From the NCBI RefSeq assembly GCF_001187905.1, contig NZ_LGIS01000014.1, positions 496,001 through 560,000 on the forward strand: DNA of 64,000 bases. Direction: 5' to 3'. The notes beneath the pieces were generated by a model, which was given only the letters and a program-made list of their open reading frames with translations, made no database searches and had not been told where the DNA came from. Below are positions 9,591 to 20,900 of this stretch, one piece after another. Numbering within the stretch: position 1 is the stretch's first letter; the number at the start of each line of letters is the position of its first letter. Source of the stretch: Pantoea sp. RIT-PI-b (GTDB lineage: Bacteria; Pseudomonadota; Gammaproteobacteria; Enterobacterales; Enterobacteriaceae). A program made the translations under genes and the position numbers.

Positions 9591-10415
9591 TTAGTCGATG
9601 CTGCGCAGCAGTTCGTTAATGCCTGTTTTGCTAAGGGTTTTAGCATCAACTTTTTTCACGATGACTGCGCAGTACAGGCTGTAGCTACCGTCTTTTGACG
9701 GCAGGTTACCTGAAACCACCACTGAACCTGCGGGTACGCGGCCGTAATGTACTTCGCCGGTTTCGCGGTCAAAGATTTTGGTGCTCTGGCCGATGTACAC
9801 GCCCATCGAAATCACTGAGCCTTCTTCTACGATCACGCCTTCAACGATTTCTGAACGTGCACCGATGAAGCAGTTATCTTCGATGATAGTTGGGTTGGCC
9901 TGCAGCGGTTCCAGCACGCCACCGATGCCCACGCCGCCAGATAGGTGCACGTTTTTACCGATCTGCGCACAAGAACCGACCGTGGCCCAGGTATCAACCA
10001 TGGTACCTTCATCAACGTACGCACCGATATTGACGTAAGACGGCATCAGCACGGTGTTGCGTGCGATGAATGCGCCCTGACGCACGGCAGCCGGTGGCAC
10101 CACACGGAAACCGGCGTTCTTGAAGCGCGCTTCATCCCAGCCAGCAAATTTCATTGGCACTTTGTCGTAGAAACGGGTTTCAGAGCCTTCCATCACCTGG
10201 TTGTCGTTAATGCGGAACGACAACAGCACTGCTTTCTTCAGCCACTGATGCGTTACCCATTCTCCGTTGATCTTTTCAGAAACGCGCAGTTCACCGCTAT
10301 CCAGCAGGCCGATAACCTGGTTGATAGCATCACGGGTTGCACCGTCTACGCTAGATGGCGTGATGTCGGCGCGGCGCTCAAAGGCAGATTCGATAACGCT
10401 CTGTAACTGTTGCAT
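9591..10415 (-). CDS. dapD: Tetrahydrodipicolinate N-succinyltransferase
   Basis: 274 aa cytosolic trimeric enzyme of the lysine/diaminopimelate pathway; transfers succinyl from succinyl-CoA to tetrahydrodipicolinate. The N-terminal helical part ([15 protein letters not shown]) is followed by a left-handed beta-helix of hexapeptide repeats (about residues 105-230, including [16 protein letters not shown] and [13 protein letters not shown]). Length equals the E. coli protein. AGGA lies 8 nt before the ATG. Confidence 0.98.
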   Translation of the reverse strand: MQQLQSVIESAFERRADITPSSVDGATRDAINQVIGLLDSGELRVSEKINGEWVTHQWLKKAVLLSFRINDNQVMEGSETRFYDKVPMKFAGWDEARFKNAGFRVVPPAAVRQGAFIARNTVLMPSYVNIGAYVDEGTMVDTWATVGSCAQIGKNVHLSGGVGIGGVLEPLQANPTIIEDNCFIGARSEIVEGVIVEEGSVISMGVYIGQSTKIFDRETGEVHYGRVPAGSVVVSGNLPSKDGSYSLYCAVIVKKVDAKTLSKTGINELLRSID

Positions 10416-10472
10416 ATTTATTTCCTGATTCTGTCATAGCGGATGTCCGTAAATACGGACATGATTAAAATA

Positions 10473-10599
10473 TCTCCCCTAAATCATTCAAGCTGCAGGT
10501 AGGCGGCGACGCAGCGAGAGCCTGGGAGCATACATCAGTATGTGACCAGGTCGAGCGAGGAAAGCCAACGCCCCTGCGGTTTGAATGATGACGGGGAGA
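10473..10599. repeat. Enterobacterial intergenic palindromic repeat
   Basis: Imperfect palindrome of about 127 bp between dapD and glnD. The outer arms are TCTCCCC..ATCATTCAA...GCAGG and their inverted match CCTGC...TTGAATGAT..GGGGAGA. A small inner hairpin CATAC-ATCA-GTATG sits at the centre. This layout is typical of the roughly 100-130 bp mobile intergenic repeats of Enterobacterales. I recognise the type but do not assign a family name. Confidence 0.75.
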
Positions 10600-13254
10600 T
10601 TAGAGTTTATCGTTTGGATTAAGGGCCTCTGTCAACCTCTGTTGCAACACATCGCGCATTTCGACCCCCAGCGCACGTCGCTCGCTATCGGCGAGGATGA
10701 AAAGATCCTCAACCCGCTCACCAATTGTACTGATGCGCGCACCGTGCAGCGACACGCCGAGATCGGCAAACACTTCACCCACGCGCGCCAGCAAGCCGGG
10801 CTGATCGAGCGCGACTAACTCCAGATAGCTGCGGCGATCGGTGTGCGTTGGCAGGAAATTGACCTCGGTATCAACGCTGAAATGCTTGAGACGCGCTGAC
10901 TGACGGCGCGTGCGCGGCGGCACCCATTCGGTTTGCGTGATGGCTTGTTCCAGCGCCTGGATGATCAGCGGATGGCGATCGGCGGCCAGCGGGCTGCCGT
11001 CGGGCTCCAGCACAATAAAGGTATCCATCGCCATGCCGTCGCGGCTGGTAAAGATTTGCGCATCATGCACGCTGAGATTGCGACGATCCAATTCGCCAGC
11101 CACCGCCGCAAACAGGTGCGGGCGATCCGGGCTCCAGATAAAGATCTCGGTGCCGCCGCGCGTGGCCTGTGGGCTAACCAACACCAGCGGCTTGTTGAGA
11201 TCGTGATGAATTAAATGACGCGCGTGCCAGGCGAGCTGATTCGGCGTGTGGCGCAGGAAATAGTCGGCGCGGCAGCGGCTCCAGATATGGTGCAGGCGCT
11301 CTTCGTCGAGATTCTCCATGCGCAGCAGCGCCAACGCTTGTAGCCGATGATGGCGCACGCGCTCGCGCAGATCCGGGCTGTTTTCCATGCCGCGACGCAG
11401 CTGTTTTTCGGTGGCAAAGAACAGCTCGCGCAACAGACTTTGCTTCCAGCTGTTCCACAAGCTTTCGTTAGTGGCGCAGATATCAGACACCGTCAGGCAC
11501 GCCAGATAACGCAGACGGTTTTCATTCTGCATCACTTCAGCGAACTGCTGAATCACGGTGGGATCCTGAATGTCACGGCGTTGAGCGGTGACAGACATCA
11601 ACAGATGATGGCGCACCAGCCAGGCAACCAGCTGCGTTTCACGTGAGTTCAGGCCGTGTAATTCGGCGAAATCCAGCGCATCCTGCGCGCCGAGAATAGA
11701 GTGATCGCCATTGCGACCTTTGGCAATATCATGCAGCAGCGCGGCCATCAGCAACAGTTCTGGCTGCGGCAGGCGCGGCCAGAGCTCTACGCACAGCGGA
11801 TGCATCGGGCGCGTGGCTTCATCGGCAAAACTCTCCAGCTTCTGCAGCACGCGAATGGTGTGTTCATCCACGGTATAAGCGTGGAACAGATCGAACTGCA
11901 TCTGGCCGACGATATTGCCCCACAGCGGCGTATAGGCCCACAGCACGCTGTGCCGATGCATCGGCACCAGCGCGCGCTTGACTGCGCCCGGATGACGCAG
12001 AATGGCCATAAAGGTTTCACGCGCTTCAGGAATATGGCACAGCGGCTGTTTCAGGTGGCGACGTGCATAGCGCAGCTGACGCAGCGTGGTGGAGTAAATG
12101 CCTTTGATATTTTCATTGCGTACCATCACATAGAACATGCGCAGGATGGCTTGCGGCTCACGCTCAAACAGCGTGGGATCGCGCAGATCAATTAAATTAC
12201 CGCGGATTTGGAAGTCATCATCAAGGGCGCGCGGTTTTTCCGTCGTCGACAGCGCCAGAATGGCTTCATCAAACAGTTGTAGCAGCATTTGATTGAGTTC
12301 GCCGATGCGACGCGTGACGCGATAAAAGTCTTTCATCATGCGCTCAACCGGCTCGTTGACCTCGCCCAGATAGTTAAGGCGCTGGGCAACGGTCAGTTGG
12401 CGATCGAACAGCAGGCGGTTGTCATAGCGCGGCAGCGTTAAGTGCAGGGCAAAACGAATGCGCCACAGGAATTCCTGACACTCATTGATTTCATTACGTT
12501 CCGCTTCGGTGATAAAGCCGAAACCGACCATCTCATCCATGGTCGTGGCGCCAAAATGCCGGCGCGCGACCCACTGCAGCGTATGAATGTCGCGCAGGCC
12601 GCCGGGGCTGCTTTTGATATCGGGTTCAAGATTGTAGCTGGTGCCGTGATAGCGCTGATGTCGTTCCTGCTGCTCTTCGATTTTCGCGGCGAAGAAGCGT
12701 GACGACGGCCAGAAACCATCGCTGAAGATGTTCTTTTGCAGTTCGAGAAACAGCGCCACGTCACCCGTTAGCATGCGTGATTCGATCAGGTTGGTCGCGA
12801 CAGTCAGATCGGATAAGCCTTCCAACAAACACTCTTCCAGCGTACGCACGCTGTGACCGACTTCCAGCTTCAGATCCCACATCAGTGTTAACAGTTCGCT
12901 GGTGCGCTGCGCGGCGGCTTCGTCCAGCGGCTGGCGACTGAGGATCAGCACATCGATATCCGAGAGCGGATGCAGTTCGCCGCGACCGTAGCCGCCTACG
13001 GCAACCAGCGCGATCTCTTTCAGCTGGTCAAAACCAAAAAAGCGCCACAAGCGACGTAATAGGCGGTCGATAAACAATGTGCGCGCATCAATCAATGATT
13101 CGATATCGGTGCCCGCATCAAACGCGATGCCGAGATGCTGGTGAAACTGCTCAAGATACTGTTTGAGCTTGTCGCGCGTCAGGGCTTCATCGGGCCAGCT
13201 GGCGGGGGAATCGGTCAGGCCTTTGTGTACTGCTTCGGTCACGCTACCACTCAT
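10600..13254 (-). CDS. glnD: Bifunctional uridylyltransferase/uridylyl-removing enzyme GlnD
   Basis: About 884 aa. Senses glutamine and adds or removes UMP on PII (GlnB/GlnK), controlling nitrogen metabolism. Domains: N-terminal nucleotidyltransferase with [19 protein letters not shown] (metal-binding D-x-D), a helical domain, an HD domain with [14 protein letters not shown], and two C-terminal ACT domains ending ERVEDLFIL...[11 protein letters not shown]. Two starts are close: 13260 and 13254. GAGG is well spaced only for 13254. In E. coli the same position between dapD and map is kept. Confidence 0.97.
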   Translation of the reverse strand: MSGSVTEAVHKGLTDSPASWPDEALTRDKLKQYLEQFHQHLGIAFDAGTDIESLIDARTLFIDRLLRRLWRFFGFDQLKEIALVAVGGYGRGELHPLSDIDVLILSRQPLDEAAAQRTSELLTLMWDLKLEVGHSVRTLEECLLEGLSDLTVATNLIESRMLTGDVALFLELQKNIFSDGFWPSSRFFAAKIEEQQERHQRYHGTSYNLEPDIKSSPGGLRDIHTLQWVARRHFGATTMDEMVGFGFITEAERNEINECQEFLWRIRFALHLTLPRYDNRLLFDRQLTVAQRLNYLGEVNEPVERMMKDFYRVTRRIGELNQMLLQLFDEAILALSTTEKPRALDDDFQIRGNLIDLRDPTLFEREPQAILRMFYVMVRNENIKGIYSTTLRQLRYARRHLKQPLCHIPEARETFMAILRHPGAVKRALVPMHRHSVLWAYTPLWGNIVGQMQFDLFHAYTVDEHTIRVLQKLESFADEATRPMHPLCVELWPRLPQPELLLMAALLHDIAKGRNGDHSILGAQDALDFAELHGLNSRETQLVAWLVRHHLLMSVTAQRRDIQDPTVIQQFAEVMQNENRLRYLACLTVSDICATNESLWNSWKQSLLRELFFATEKQLRRGMENSPDLRERVRHHRLQALALLRMENLDEERLHHIWSRCRADYFLRHTPNQLAWHARHLIHHDLNKPLVLVSPQATRGGTEIFIWSPDRPHLFAAVAGELDRRNLSVHDAQIFTSRDGMAMDTFIVLEPDGSPLAADRHPLIIQALEQAITQTEWVPPRTRRQSARLKHFSVDTEVNFLPTHTDRRSYLELVALDQPGLLARVGEVFADLGVSLHGARISTIGERVEDLFILADSERRALGVEMRDVLQQRLTEALNPNDKL

Positions 13255-13278
13255 CAACATGCCTCATCATTACGCACA

Positions 13279-13306
13279 TAAAAAAGGCCAGCTATAAGCC
13301 GGCCTG
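13279..13306 (-). terminator. Terminator of map
   Basis: On the minus strand, a GGCCGGCT-TATA-AGCTGGCC-like stem (one mismatch) is followed by T6, just after the map stop and before glnD. Confidence 0.85.
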
Positions 13307-13324
13307 GTACTGTCAGGGAGATAA

Positions 13325-14119
13325 TTACGCGACGTTTTCGAGCACCGCTGGAATGGTGTCGTCTTCACGCAGCGTCAGAATCTCACAGCCGTTTTCTGTC
13401 ACCACAATAGTATGCTCATACTGCGCGGACAAGCTGCGATCTTTGGTTTTCACGGTCCAGCCATCCTTCATGGTGCGGATGCGGTAATCACCGGCATTGA
13501 CCATCGGCTCAACGGTGAATGTCATACCTGCTTGCAGCACCACGCCGCTGTCGTCAGCGTCGTAATGCAGCACCTGCGGCTCTTCATGGAAGCCTTTGCC
13601 GATACCGTGACCGCAATATTCGCGCACCACGGAGAAATCCTGCGCTTCCACATACTGCTGAATCGCCCGACCTAGCTCACGCAGACGAATGCCCGGTTTC
13701 ACCAGGCGCAGCGCGATGTACAGGCTTTCCTGAGTGACGCGACACAGGCGTTCGCCCTGAATGGTAGGTTTCCCGACGATGAACATTTTAGACGTATCAC
13801 CGTGGTACTCATCTTTGATCACCGTGACGTCCACGTTAACCACGTCGCCCTCTTTCAACACACGATCGTCGCTTGGGATTCCGTGACAAACCACTTCATT
13901 CACCGAAATACATACTGATTTCGGGAAGCCGTGATAACCGAGGCAGGCAGAAATTGCCTGTTGCTTCTGCGTAATGTGTTCGTGGCAGAGGCGGTCCAGT
14001 TCACCGGTGGTGACACCAGGCACCACGTGCGGTGCGATCATTTCCAGCACTTCAGCGGCAAGACGGCCGGCGACGCGCATTTTTTCGATTTCTTCAGGGG
14101 TTTTAATTGAAATAGCCAT
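13325..14119 (-). CDS. map: Methionine aminopeptidase type I
   Basis: 264 aa; removes the initiator methionine from nascent proteins. The start at 14119 (MAISIKTPEEIEKMRVAGR) matches E. coli Map in length and sequence; an upstream in-frame ATG would add five residues with no family match. Metal ligands are visible as Asp in NVDVTVIKD and GDTSKMF, His in CGHGIGKGFHE, Glu in TVEPM and Glu in SLSAQYEHT. Divergent from rpsB. Confidence 0.97.
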   Translation of the reverse strand: MAISIKTPEEIEKMRVAGRLAAEVLEMIAPHVVPGVTTGELDRLCHEHITQKQQAISACLGYHGFPKSVCISVNEVVCHGIPSDDRVLKEGDVVNVDVTVIKDEYHGDTSKMFIVGKPTIQGERLCRVTQESLYIALRLVKPGIRLRELGRAIQQYVEAQDFSVVREYCGHGIGKGFHEEPQVLHYDADDSGVVLQAGMTFTVEPMVNAGDYRIRTMKDGWTVKTKDRSLSAQYEHTIVVTENGCEILTLREDDTIPAVLENVA

Positions 14120-14238
14120 TAAATTAATCCGCAATCGTCGAAATTTTCGACAATAATGAGTTCTGTGGCGATCATGTTAGCAGCCAGCAAATGGGCTGCC
14201 AAATGGCGATTGTCTGCGCCTGCTGCCGCTAACTACTA

Positions 14239-14268
14239 TTGGCGTATTCCTGCGCATTGTGGTATAAA
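14239..14268 (+). promoter_or_regulatory. rpsB promoter
   Basis: TTGGCG (14239-14244) and TATAAA (14263-14268) with an 18-bp spacer, followed by a GC-rich GCGCGCC discriminator typical of stringently controlled ribosomal promoters. Confidence 0.65.
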
Positions 14269-14274
14269 GCGCGC

Positions 14275-15157
<883 letters not shown>

Positions 15158-15208
15158 TAAGGTTCGCTCTTTCTAAGAGCCCTTAGACATCAGATGTTAT
15201 CTGTTAAG

Positions 15209-15235
15209 GGGGCCGTTCAGGCCCCTTTATTTTAT
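15209..15235 (+). terminator. Intercistronic terminator/attenuator rpsB-tsf
   Basis: GGGGCC-GTTCA-GGCCCC stem followed by TTTATTTTAT. A partial terminator at this place is known in E. coli and sets the S2 to EF-Ts ratio. Confidence 0.85.
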
Positions 15236-15339
15236 CTAAGTCTGTCACGCTCACTTCAAAGCGAGCGGGGCAGAGTAAATTTTCCGCAACAAGTTTCTGA
15301 CAGTGTGTGAACACACAGAGACGAATCGAGGATTCTGGA

Positions 15340-16191
15340 ATGGCTGATATTACCGCTGCATTGGTAAAAGAACTGCGTGAGCGTACTGGCGCAGGCATGA
15401 TGGACTGCAAAAAAGCGCTGACCGAAGCGAACGGCGACATCGAGCTGGCGATTGAGAACATGCGCAAATCTGGCGCAATCAAAGCCGCTAAAAAAGCAGG
15501 CAACGTCGCTGCTGATGGCGTGATCAAAACCAAAATTGCTGACGGCTTCGCGGTGATCCTGGAAGTAAACTGCCAGACCGACTTCGTTGCTAAAGATGGC
15601 GGTTTCCAGGCGTTTGCTGACAAGGTTCTGGATGCAGCTGTTGCTGGCAAAGTTACCGATGTGGAAGTTCTGAAAGCGCAGTTCGAAGAAGAACGCGTAG
15701 CGCTGGTTGCGAAAATCGGTGAGAACATCAACATCCGTCGTGTTGCTATCCTGGAAGGCACTGAGCTGAACAGCTATCAGCACGGCGCACGTATCGGTGT
15801 CGTTGTATCTACTACCGGTGCTAACGAAGAGCTGAGCAAGCAAATTGCTATGCACATTGCTGCGAGCAAGCCAGAATTCGTTAAGCCAGAAGACGTGTCT
15901 GCAGATGTGGTTGAGAAAGAGTACCAGGTTCAGCTGGACATCGCCATGCAGTCTGGCAAGCCAAAAGAAATCGCAGAGAAAATGGTTGAAGGCCGCATGA
16001 AGAAATTCACCGGTGAAGTTTCTCTGACCGGTCAGGCTTTCGTTATCGACCCAAGCAAAACCGTTGGCCAGGCGTTGAAAGAGAAAAACGCTGACGTCAT
16101 CAACTTCATCCGCTTCGAAGTGGGCGAAGGCATTGAGAAAGTTGAATCTGACTTCGCAGCAGAAGTTGCTGCAATGTCTAAACAGTCTTAA
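15340..16191 (+). CDS. tsf: Elongation factor Ts
   Basis: 283 aa guanine-nucleotide exchange factor for EF-Tu. The start at 15340 ([27 protein letters not shown]) is the family start; the frame is open upstream to 15307 but that part has no match. The TDFVAKD motif that contacts EF-Tu is present in [12 protein letters not shown]. Ends with the conserved [12 protein letters not shown]. Confidence 0.98.
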   Translation: MADITAALVKELRERTGAGMMDCKKALTEANGDIELAIENMRKSGAIKAAKKAGNVAADGVIKTKIADGFAVILEVNCQTDFVAKDGGFQAFADKVLDAAVAGKVTDVEVLKAQFEEERVALVAKIGENINIRRVAILEGTELNSYQHGARIGVVVSTTGANEELSKQIAMHIAASKPEFVKPEDVSADVVEKEYQVQLDIAMQSGKPKEIAEKMVEGRMKKFTGEVSLTGQAFVIDPSKTVGQALKEKNADVINFIRFEVGEGIEKVESDFAAEVAAMSKQS

Positions 16192-16201
16192 TGGTCCGAA
16201 A

Positions 16202-16227
16202 GAACCGCCACAAGGCGGTTCTTTTTT
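16202..16227 (+). terminator. Terminator after tsf
   Basis: GAACCGCC-ACAA-GGCGGTTC perfect 8-bp stem followed by T6. Confidence 0.95.
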
Positions 16228-16346
16228 GTCTGCAATTTAGTGCAGCACTTTTCAGTCTCATCCCAATAGCTTTTCTTGCTTGCTAAGCGGATGATCGATC
16301 AGATTTTACTTCTCCTTTTCATCATATCTTCCAGGAAGAATCGACC

Positions 16347-17072
16347 ATGGCGACCAACGCAAAACCTGTATATCAACGTATCCTGCTAAAACTGAGTGGC
16401 GAAGCACTGCAAGGTGCCGAAGGTTTTGGCATCGACGCGAGCGTGCTTGACCGCATGGCGCAAGAGGTGAAAGAGCTGGTTGAGCTGGGCATCCAGGTGG
16501 GTGTGGTTATTGGTGGCGGTAACCTGTTCCGCGGCGCAGGTCTGGCCCAGGCCGGGATGAACCGTGTGGTCGGCGACCATATGGGCATGCTGGCGACGGT
16601 GATGAATGGCCTGGCAATGCGTGATGCGCTGCACCGTGCGTATGTCAATGCGCGTTTGATGTCAGCGATTCCGCTGAATGGCGTGTGTGACAACTACAGC
16701 TGGGCAGAAGCGATCAGTCTGCTGCGTAATAACCGCGTCGTCATCTTCGCGGCCGGTACTGGCAACCCGTTCTTTACCACCGACTCTGCAGCCTGTCTGC
16801 GCGGCATCGAAATTGAAGCCGACGTGGTACTGAAAGCCACCAAAGTAGACGGCGTCTACTCTGAAGATCCGGTGAAAAACCCGGATGCAACGCTGTATGA
16901 TCAGCTGAGCTATGCAGAAGTGCTGGATAAAGAGCTTAAAGTGATGGATCTCGCGGCCTTCACGCTGGCACGCGACCATAAACTGCCTATCCGCGTCTTC
17001 AATATGAACAAGCCTGGCGCACTGCGTCGCGTAGTGATGGGTGAAAAAGAAGGCACCCTGATTACGCATTAA
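16347..17072 (+). CDS. pyrH: Uridylate kinase
   Basis: 241 aa hexameric UMP kinase, essential for pyrimidine nucleotide synthesis and allosterically controlled by GTP and UTP. Amino-acid-kinase fold: [11 protein letters not shown] (phosphate loop), [28 protein letters not shown] and [13 protein letters not shown]. Length equals E. coli. Separate promoter presumed in 16228-16346. Confidence 0.98.
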   Translation: MATNAKPVYQRILLKLSGEALQGAEGFGIDASVLDRMAQEVKELVELGIQVGVVIGGGNLFRGAGLAQAGMNRVVGDHMGMLATVMNGLAMRDALHRAYVNARLMSAIPLNGVCDNYSWAEAISLLRNNRVVIFAAGTGNPFFTTDSAACLRGIEIEADVVLKATKVDGVYSEDPVKNPDATLYDQLSYAEVLDKELKVMDLAAFTLARDHKLPIRVFNMNKPGALRRVVMGEKEGTLITH

Positions 17073-17214
17073 TACCCGACGCAGGTTAAAATAAGGTATA
17101 TTCTTTTGCCGCGATGCGCTGTCATCGCGCAGCAATTAGGATGATCGATGTTTATCGATACCGCTTCCGGTTAGCCCGGAAATGGCCAGGTCAACCGAAT
17201 TCAAGGGTTTCAAC

Positions 17215-17772
17215 GTGATTAACGACATTAAAAAAGATGCAGACACGCGCATGGAAAAGTGTGTGGATGCATTCAAAAACAACATCAGCAAAGTGCGCAC
17301 TGGTCGTGCTTCGCCTTCACTGCTCGACGGCATTATGGTTCCTTACTACGGTACACCTACGCCGCTGCGTCAGGTGGCTAACGTGACGGTAGAGGATTCA
17401 CGTACGTTGAAAATCAACGTATTTGATCGCTCGCTGAGCGCTGCGGTTGAGAAAGCGATCATGACGTCTGATCTGGGTCTGAACCCAAGCTCGGCCGGTA
17501 CCGATATTCGTGTGCCGTTGCCAGCGTTAACCGAAGAGCGTCGTAAAGACCTGATCAAGATCGTACGTGGCGAAGCTGAGCAGGGCCGTGTCTCTGTGCG
17601 TAACGTCCGCCGTGATGCCAACGACAAGATCAAAGCGCTGCTGAAAGACAAAGAGATCAGCGAAGACGACGAACGTCGTTCGCAGGACGAAATCCAGAAA
17701 ATGACTGATGCGCACATCAAGAGTGTTGATGCGGCATTGGCCGACAAAGAAAAGGAACTGATGGACTTCTAA
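17215..17772 (+). CDS. frr: Ribosome recycling factor
   Basis: 185 aa; with EF-G splits post-termination ribosomes. The start is a GTG at 17215 preceded by AAGGG 8 nt upstream, giving exactly the 185-residue family length ([19 protein letters not shown]). An in-frame ATG at 17182 would add 11 residues without family support. Conserved features include [15 protein letters not shown] and the [21 protein letters not shown] helix. Confidence 0.96.
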   Translation: MINDIKKDADTRMEKCVDAFKNNISKVRTGRASPSLLDGIMVPYYGTPTPLRQVANVTVEDSRTLKINVFDRSLSAAVEKAIMTSDLGLNPSSAGTDIRVPLPALTEERRKDLIKIVRGEAEQGRVSVRNVRRDANDKIKALLKDKEISEDDERRSQDEIQKMTDAHIKSVDAALADKEKELMDF

Positions 17773-17789
17773 TTCCATCATTTACTTTT

Positions 17790-17835
17790 AAAACGCCGTT
17801 CAGAGACGAGAGATAGTCGACTCTGGCGGCGTTTT
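17790..17835 (+). terminator. Terminator after frr
   Basis: Long interrupted stem, AAAACGCCG..CAGAG paired with CTCTG.CGGCGTTTT, in the frr-ispC gap; the right arm ends in T4. Confidence 0.75.
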
Positions 17836-17887
17836 ACATTGTGCCCGGCGCCGTTGCGGGAACGATCCATGACTTCACAGGGATAGC

Positions 17888-19093
17888 ATGATGAAGCGAT
17901 TAACTCTGCTGGGATCTACCGGCTCGATTGGCACCAGTACGCTGGCGGTGATTGCCGCGAATCCTGAACTTTATCAAGTGACTGCGCTGGTTGCTGGCCA
18001 AAACGTTGCGCTGATGGCTGAACAGTGCCAGCAATTCCAGCCACGCTATGCTGCGATGTCCGACGAGACATCCGCTCAGGCGCTGCGTGAGCGACTGAAA
18101 GCACTCAACGTTAATACCGAAGTGCTCTCCGGCGTTCAGGCAGCCTGCGAACTGGCCGCGTTGGATGAGGTGGATCAGGTAATGGCGGCGATTGTCGGCG
18201 CCTCCGGCTTGCAGCCCACTTTGGCGGCGATTCGTGCGGGTAAAACGGTGCTGCTCGCTAACAAAGAATCGCTTGTCACATGCGGCCGTCTGTTTATGGA
18301 GGCTGTACGTCAACATCAGGCGCAATTGCTGCCGGTCGACAGCGAGCACAATGCCATTTTTCAGAGTTTACCCGCTTCCATACAGCATCAGTTGGGGTAC
18401 GCTGATCTGCAGGGGAACGGCATCGAGTCGATTCTCCTTACGGGATCGGGTGGTCCTTTTCGTGACACGCCATTAGCGGATTTAGCCGCTATGTCGCCGG
18501 ATCAAGCATGTGCGCATCCGAACTGGTCAATGGGACGTAAAATCTCCGTTGATTCGGCCACCATGATGAATAAAGGTCTTGAATACATTGAAGCCCGCTG
18601 GCTGTTTAATGCGACCGACGCGCAGATGGAGGTGATCCTGCATCCGCAGTCCGTCATCCATTCGATGGTGCGTTATTGCGACGGCAGTGTACTGGCGCAA
18701 CTGGGTTCACCGGATATGCGAACGCCAATAGCGCACAGCATGGCATGGCCAGCACGTATCTCTGCGGGCGTGACGCCGCTCGACTTCACTCGCATGAAGT
18801 CGCTGACGTTTGCCGAGCCGGACTACGAGCGCTATCCCTGCCTGAAGCTCGCAATTGATGCCTGCGCAGCAGGCCAGGCCGCCACTACGACGCTTAATGC
18901 AGCGAATGAAGTGGCGGTTGAGGCTTTTCTGCAGCACCAGATTCGCTTTACCGATATCGCCGCCATCAACAGCGAAGTGCTGGCCTCCCTGAAGTGTCAG
19001 GAGCCGGGCAGCATTGACGAAGTGATGGAGATCGACCGATTAGCGCGAGTTCGTGCCAGAGAATTGTTGCCACGCTTTCGTTTAGCAGGTTGA
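17888..19093 (+). CDS. ispC: 1-deoxy-D-xylulose 5-phosphate reductoisomerase
   Basis: 401 aa (also called dxr). NADPH-dependent conversion of DXP to MEP, the first committed step of the MEP isoprenoid pathway and the target of fosmidomycin. N-terminal Rossmann motif [15 protein letters not shown]; metal/substrate residues in [36 protein letters not shown] and [12 protein letters not shown] are all intact. Two tandem ATGs begin the gene; AGGGA precedes them. Confidence 0.97.
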   Translation: MMKRLTLLGSTGSIGTSTLAVIAANPELYQVTALVAGQNVALMAEQCQQFQPRYAAMSDETSAQALRERLKALNVNTEVLSGVQAACELAALDEVDQVMAAIVGASGLQPTLAAIRAGKTVLLANKESLVTCGRLFMEAVRQHQAQLLPVDSEHNAIFQSLPASIQHQLGYADLQGNGIESILLTGSGGPFRDTPLADLAAMSPDQACAHPNWSMGRKISVDSATMMNKGLEYIEARWLFNATDAQMEVILHPQSVIHSMVRYCDGSVLAQLGSPDMRTPIAHSMAWPARISAGVTPLDFTRMKSLTFAEPDYERYPCLKLAIDACAAGQAATTTLNAANEVAVEAFLQHQIRFTDIAAINSEVLASLKCQEPGSIDEVMEIDRLARVRARELLPRFRLAG

Positions 19094-19259
19094 TAGTTCC
19101 CGCTATTTGTTCGCTCTGGGTGAAAATGGTATAGTCGCTCGCTCGCGTTTCACAGCCCGACATTGTTTCGATGTCATCTGGCGTGTTTGCCGGAGTTTGC
19201 TGCAGGCGCAATGTATTCAGAAACCACAGCATTTCTGATGAAAGGAATTATTACGCGTT

Positions 19260-20012
19260 ATGTCGTCCAACAATCACAATACAATCGATGACGAGTCGTA
19301 CTGCACGCCACGTCACGTGGCCATCATTATGGATGGTAATGGTCGCTGGGCAAAAAATCAGGGCAAACTGCGTATTTCAGGCCACAAAGCCGGGGTAAAA
19401 TCAGTACGCCGGGCTGTCAGCTTTGCGGTCAGCCACAAACTGGAAGCGCTCACGCTTTATGCGTTCAGCAGTGAAAACTGGAGCCGACCCATTCAGGAAG
19501 TGACAGCATTAATGGAGTTGTTTGTCTGGGCGCTCGACAGCGAAGTTAAAAGCCTGCACAAGCACAATGTGCGTCTGCGCATTATTGGTGATATCAGCCG
19601 TTTCAATAACCGTATTCAGGAACGCATTCGCCGCGCAGAGGAACTGACTCAGCAAAATAATGGACTGACCCTCAACATTGCTGCCAACTATGGCGGCCGT
19701 TGGGATATTATCCAGGGTGCCAGAAAATTGGCCGAACAGGTTCAGGAAGGTTTACTGCGTCCTGACCAGATTACCGAAGAAAGCCTGGCTCCGTATCTGT
19801 GTATGCAGGAGTTGGCGCCAGTGGATTTAGTGATAAGGACCGGGGGAGAGCATCGGATTAGCAACTTCCTGCTGTGGCAAATCGCCTATGCTGAGTTTTG
19901 GTTTACCGATGTTCTTTGGCCTGATTTTGATGAAAACGTTTTTGAAGGTGCACTGAATGCATTCTCTACGCGGGAGCGACGCTATGGCGGTACTGCACCA
20001 GGCGGCGCCTAA
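19260..20012 (+). CDS. uppS: Undecaprenyl diphosphate synthase
   Basis: 250 aa cis-prenyltransferase (also ispU) making the C55 carrier lipid for peptidoglycan and O-antigen. Conserved region I HVAIIMDGNGRWAKNQGK holds the catalytic Asp. Region V is present as DLVIRTGGEHRISNFLLWQIAYAEF. Family length. Followed after 18 bp by cdsA; product feeds the envelope genes downstream. Confidence 0.97.
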   Translation: MSSNNHNTIDDESYCTPRHVAIIMDGNGRWAKNQGKLRISGHKAGVKSVRRAVSFAVSHKLEALTLYAFSSENWSRPIQEVTALMELFVWALDSEVKSLHKHNVRLRIIGDISRFNNRIQERIRRAEELTQQNNGLTLNIAANYGGRWDIIQGARKLAEQVQEGLLRPDQITEESLAPYLCMQELAPVDLVIRTGGEHRISNFLLWQIAYAEFWFTDVLWPDFDENVFEGALNAFSTRERRYGGTAPGGA

Positions 20013-20030
20013 GCAATTTGGGGGTAACCT

Positions 20031-20888
20031 TTGCTGAAGTCTCGTCTGATTACCGCGTTAATTTTGATTCCGCTGGTGATCGCTGCACTGTTTTGGTTAC
20101 CACTGTCCGGTTTTGCGATCACCACTATCATCATCTGCATGCTTGCCGCCTGGGAATGGGGGCAGTTTGCGGGCATGAAAACGCGCCAGCAACGTATCTG
20201 GCTGGCCGTGCTATGCGGTTTGTTACTGTCCGCGATGCTCTTTACCCTGCAACCCTATCAACGCAATCTGCATCAATTCCAGATGGAAGGCTCGCTCTGG
20301 GCATCGCTGGGATGGTGGATTGTCGCGCTATTTTTAGTGCTGTTCTATCCTGCTTCGGCTGCGCTGTGGCGTAATTCGCGTACGCTGCGTCTGGTGTTTG
20401 GCCTTCTCACCGTCATTCCGTTTTTCTGGGGCATGATGGCGCTGCGTCAATACCATTACGATACCGATCACTTCGCGGGTGCGTGGTGGCTACTGTTCGT
20501 GATGTTCCTCGTCTGGGGCGCAGACTCTGGTGCTTATATGTTTGGCCGTCTGTTTGGTAAACACAAACTGGCTCCGAAAGTTTCTCCGGGTAAAACCTGG
20601 GAAGGTTTCTTTGGTGGGCTGCTGTCGTCTGCCATCATTGCCTGGCTGTTTGCGCTATTGGCACCGCTTTCAGTTGCGCCAGGCACACTGATTATCTGTG
20701 CGGTCATTGCGACACTTGCATCAGTACTCGGTGACCTCACAGAGAGTATGTTCAAACGTGAGGCAGGCATTAAAGACAGCGGTAACTTGATTCCAGGGCA
20801 CGGTGGTATTCTCGATCGTATTGATAGCCTGACAGCTGCGGTGCCGGTATTTGCCTGCCTGCTGCTGCTGGTGTTCCAAACCCTCTGA
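20031..20888 (+). CDS. cdsA: Phosphatidate cytidylyltransferase
   Basis: 285 aa polytopic inner-membrane enzyme making CDP-diacylglycerol from phosphatidate and CTP. Starts at TTG 20031 after a GGGGG ribosome site, as in E. coli cdsA (MLKSRLITALILIPLVIAALF). About eight hydrophobic segments. The CDP-alcohol signature is SMFKREAGIKDSGNLIPGHGGILDRIDS, with its metal-binding Asp residues. Confidence 0.97.
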   Translation: MLKSRLITALILIPLVIAALFWLPLSGFAITTIIICMLAAWEWGQFAGMKTRQQRIWLAVLCGLLLSAMLFTLQPYQRNLHQFQMEGSLWASLGWWIVALFLVLFYPASAALWRNSRTLRLVFGLLTVIPFFWGMMALRQYHYDTDHFAGAWWLLFVMFLVWGADSGAYMFGRLFGKHKLAPKVSPGKTWEGFFGGLLSSAIIAWLFALLAPLSVAPGTLIICAVIATLASVLGDLTESMFKREAGIKDSGNLIPGHGGILDRIDSLTAAVPVFACLLLLVFQTL

Positions 20889-20900
20889 GGATCGCCGACG

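Noticed and set aside
11701..12195. 164-codon plus-strand frame inside glnD
   Set aside because: Antisense shadow of the conserved GlnD HD region.
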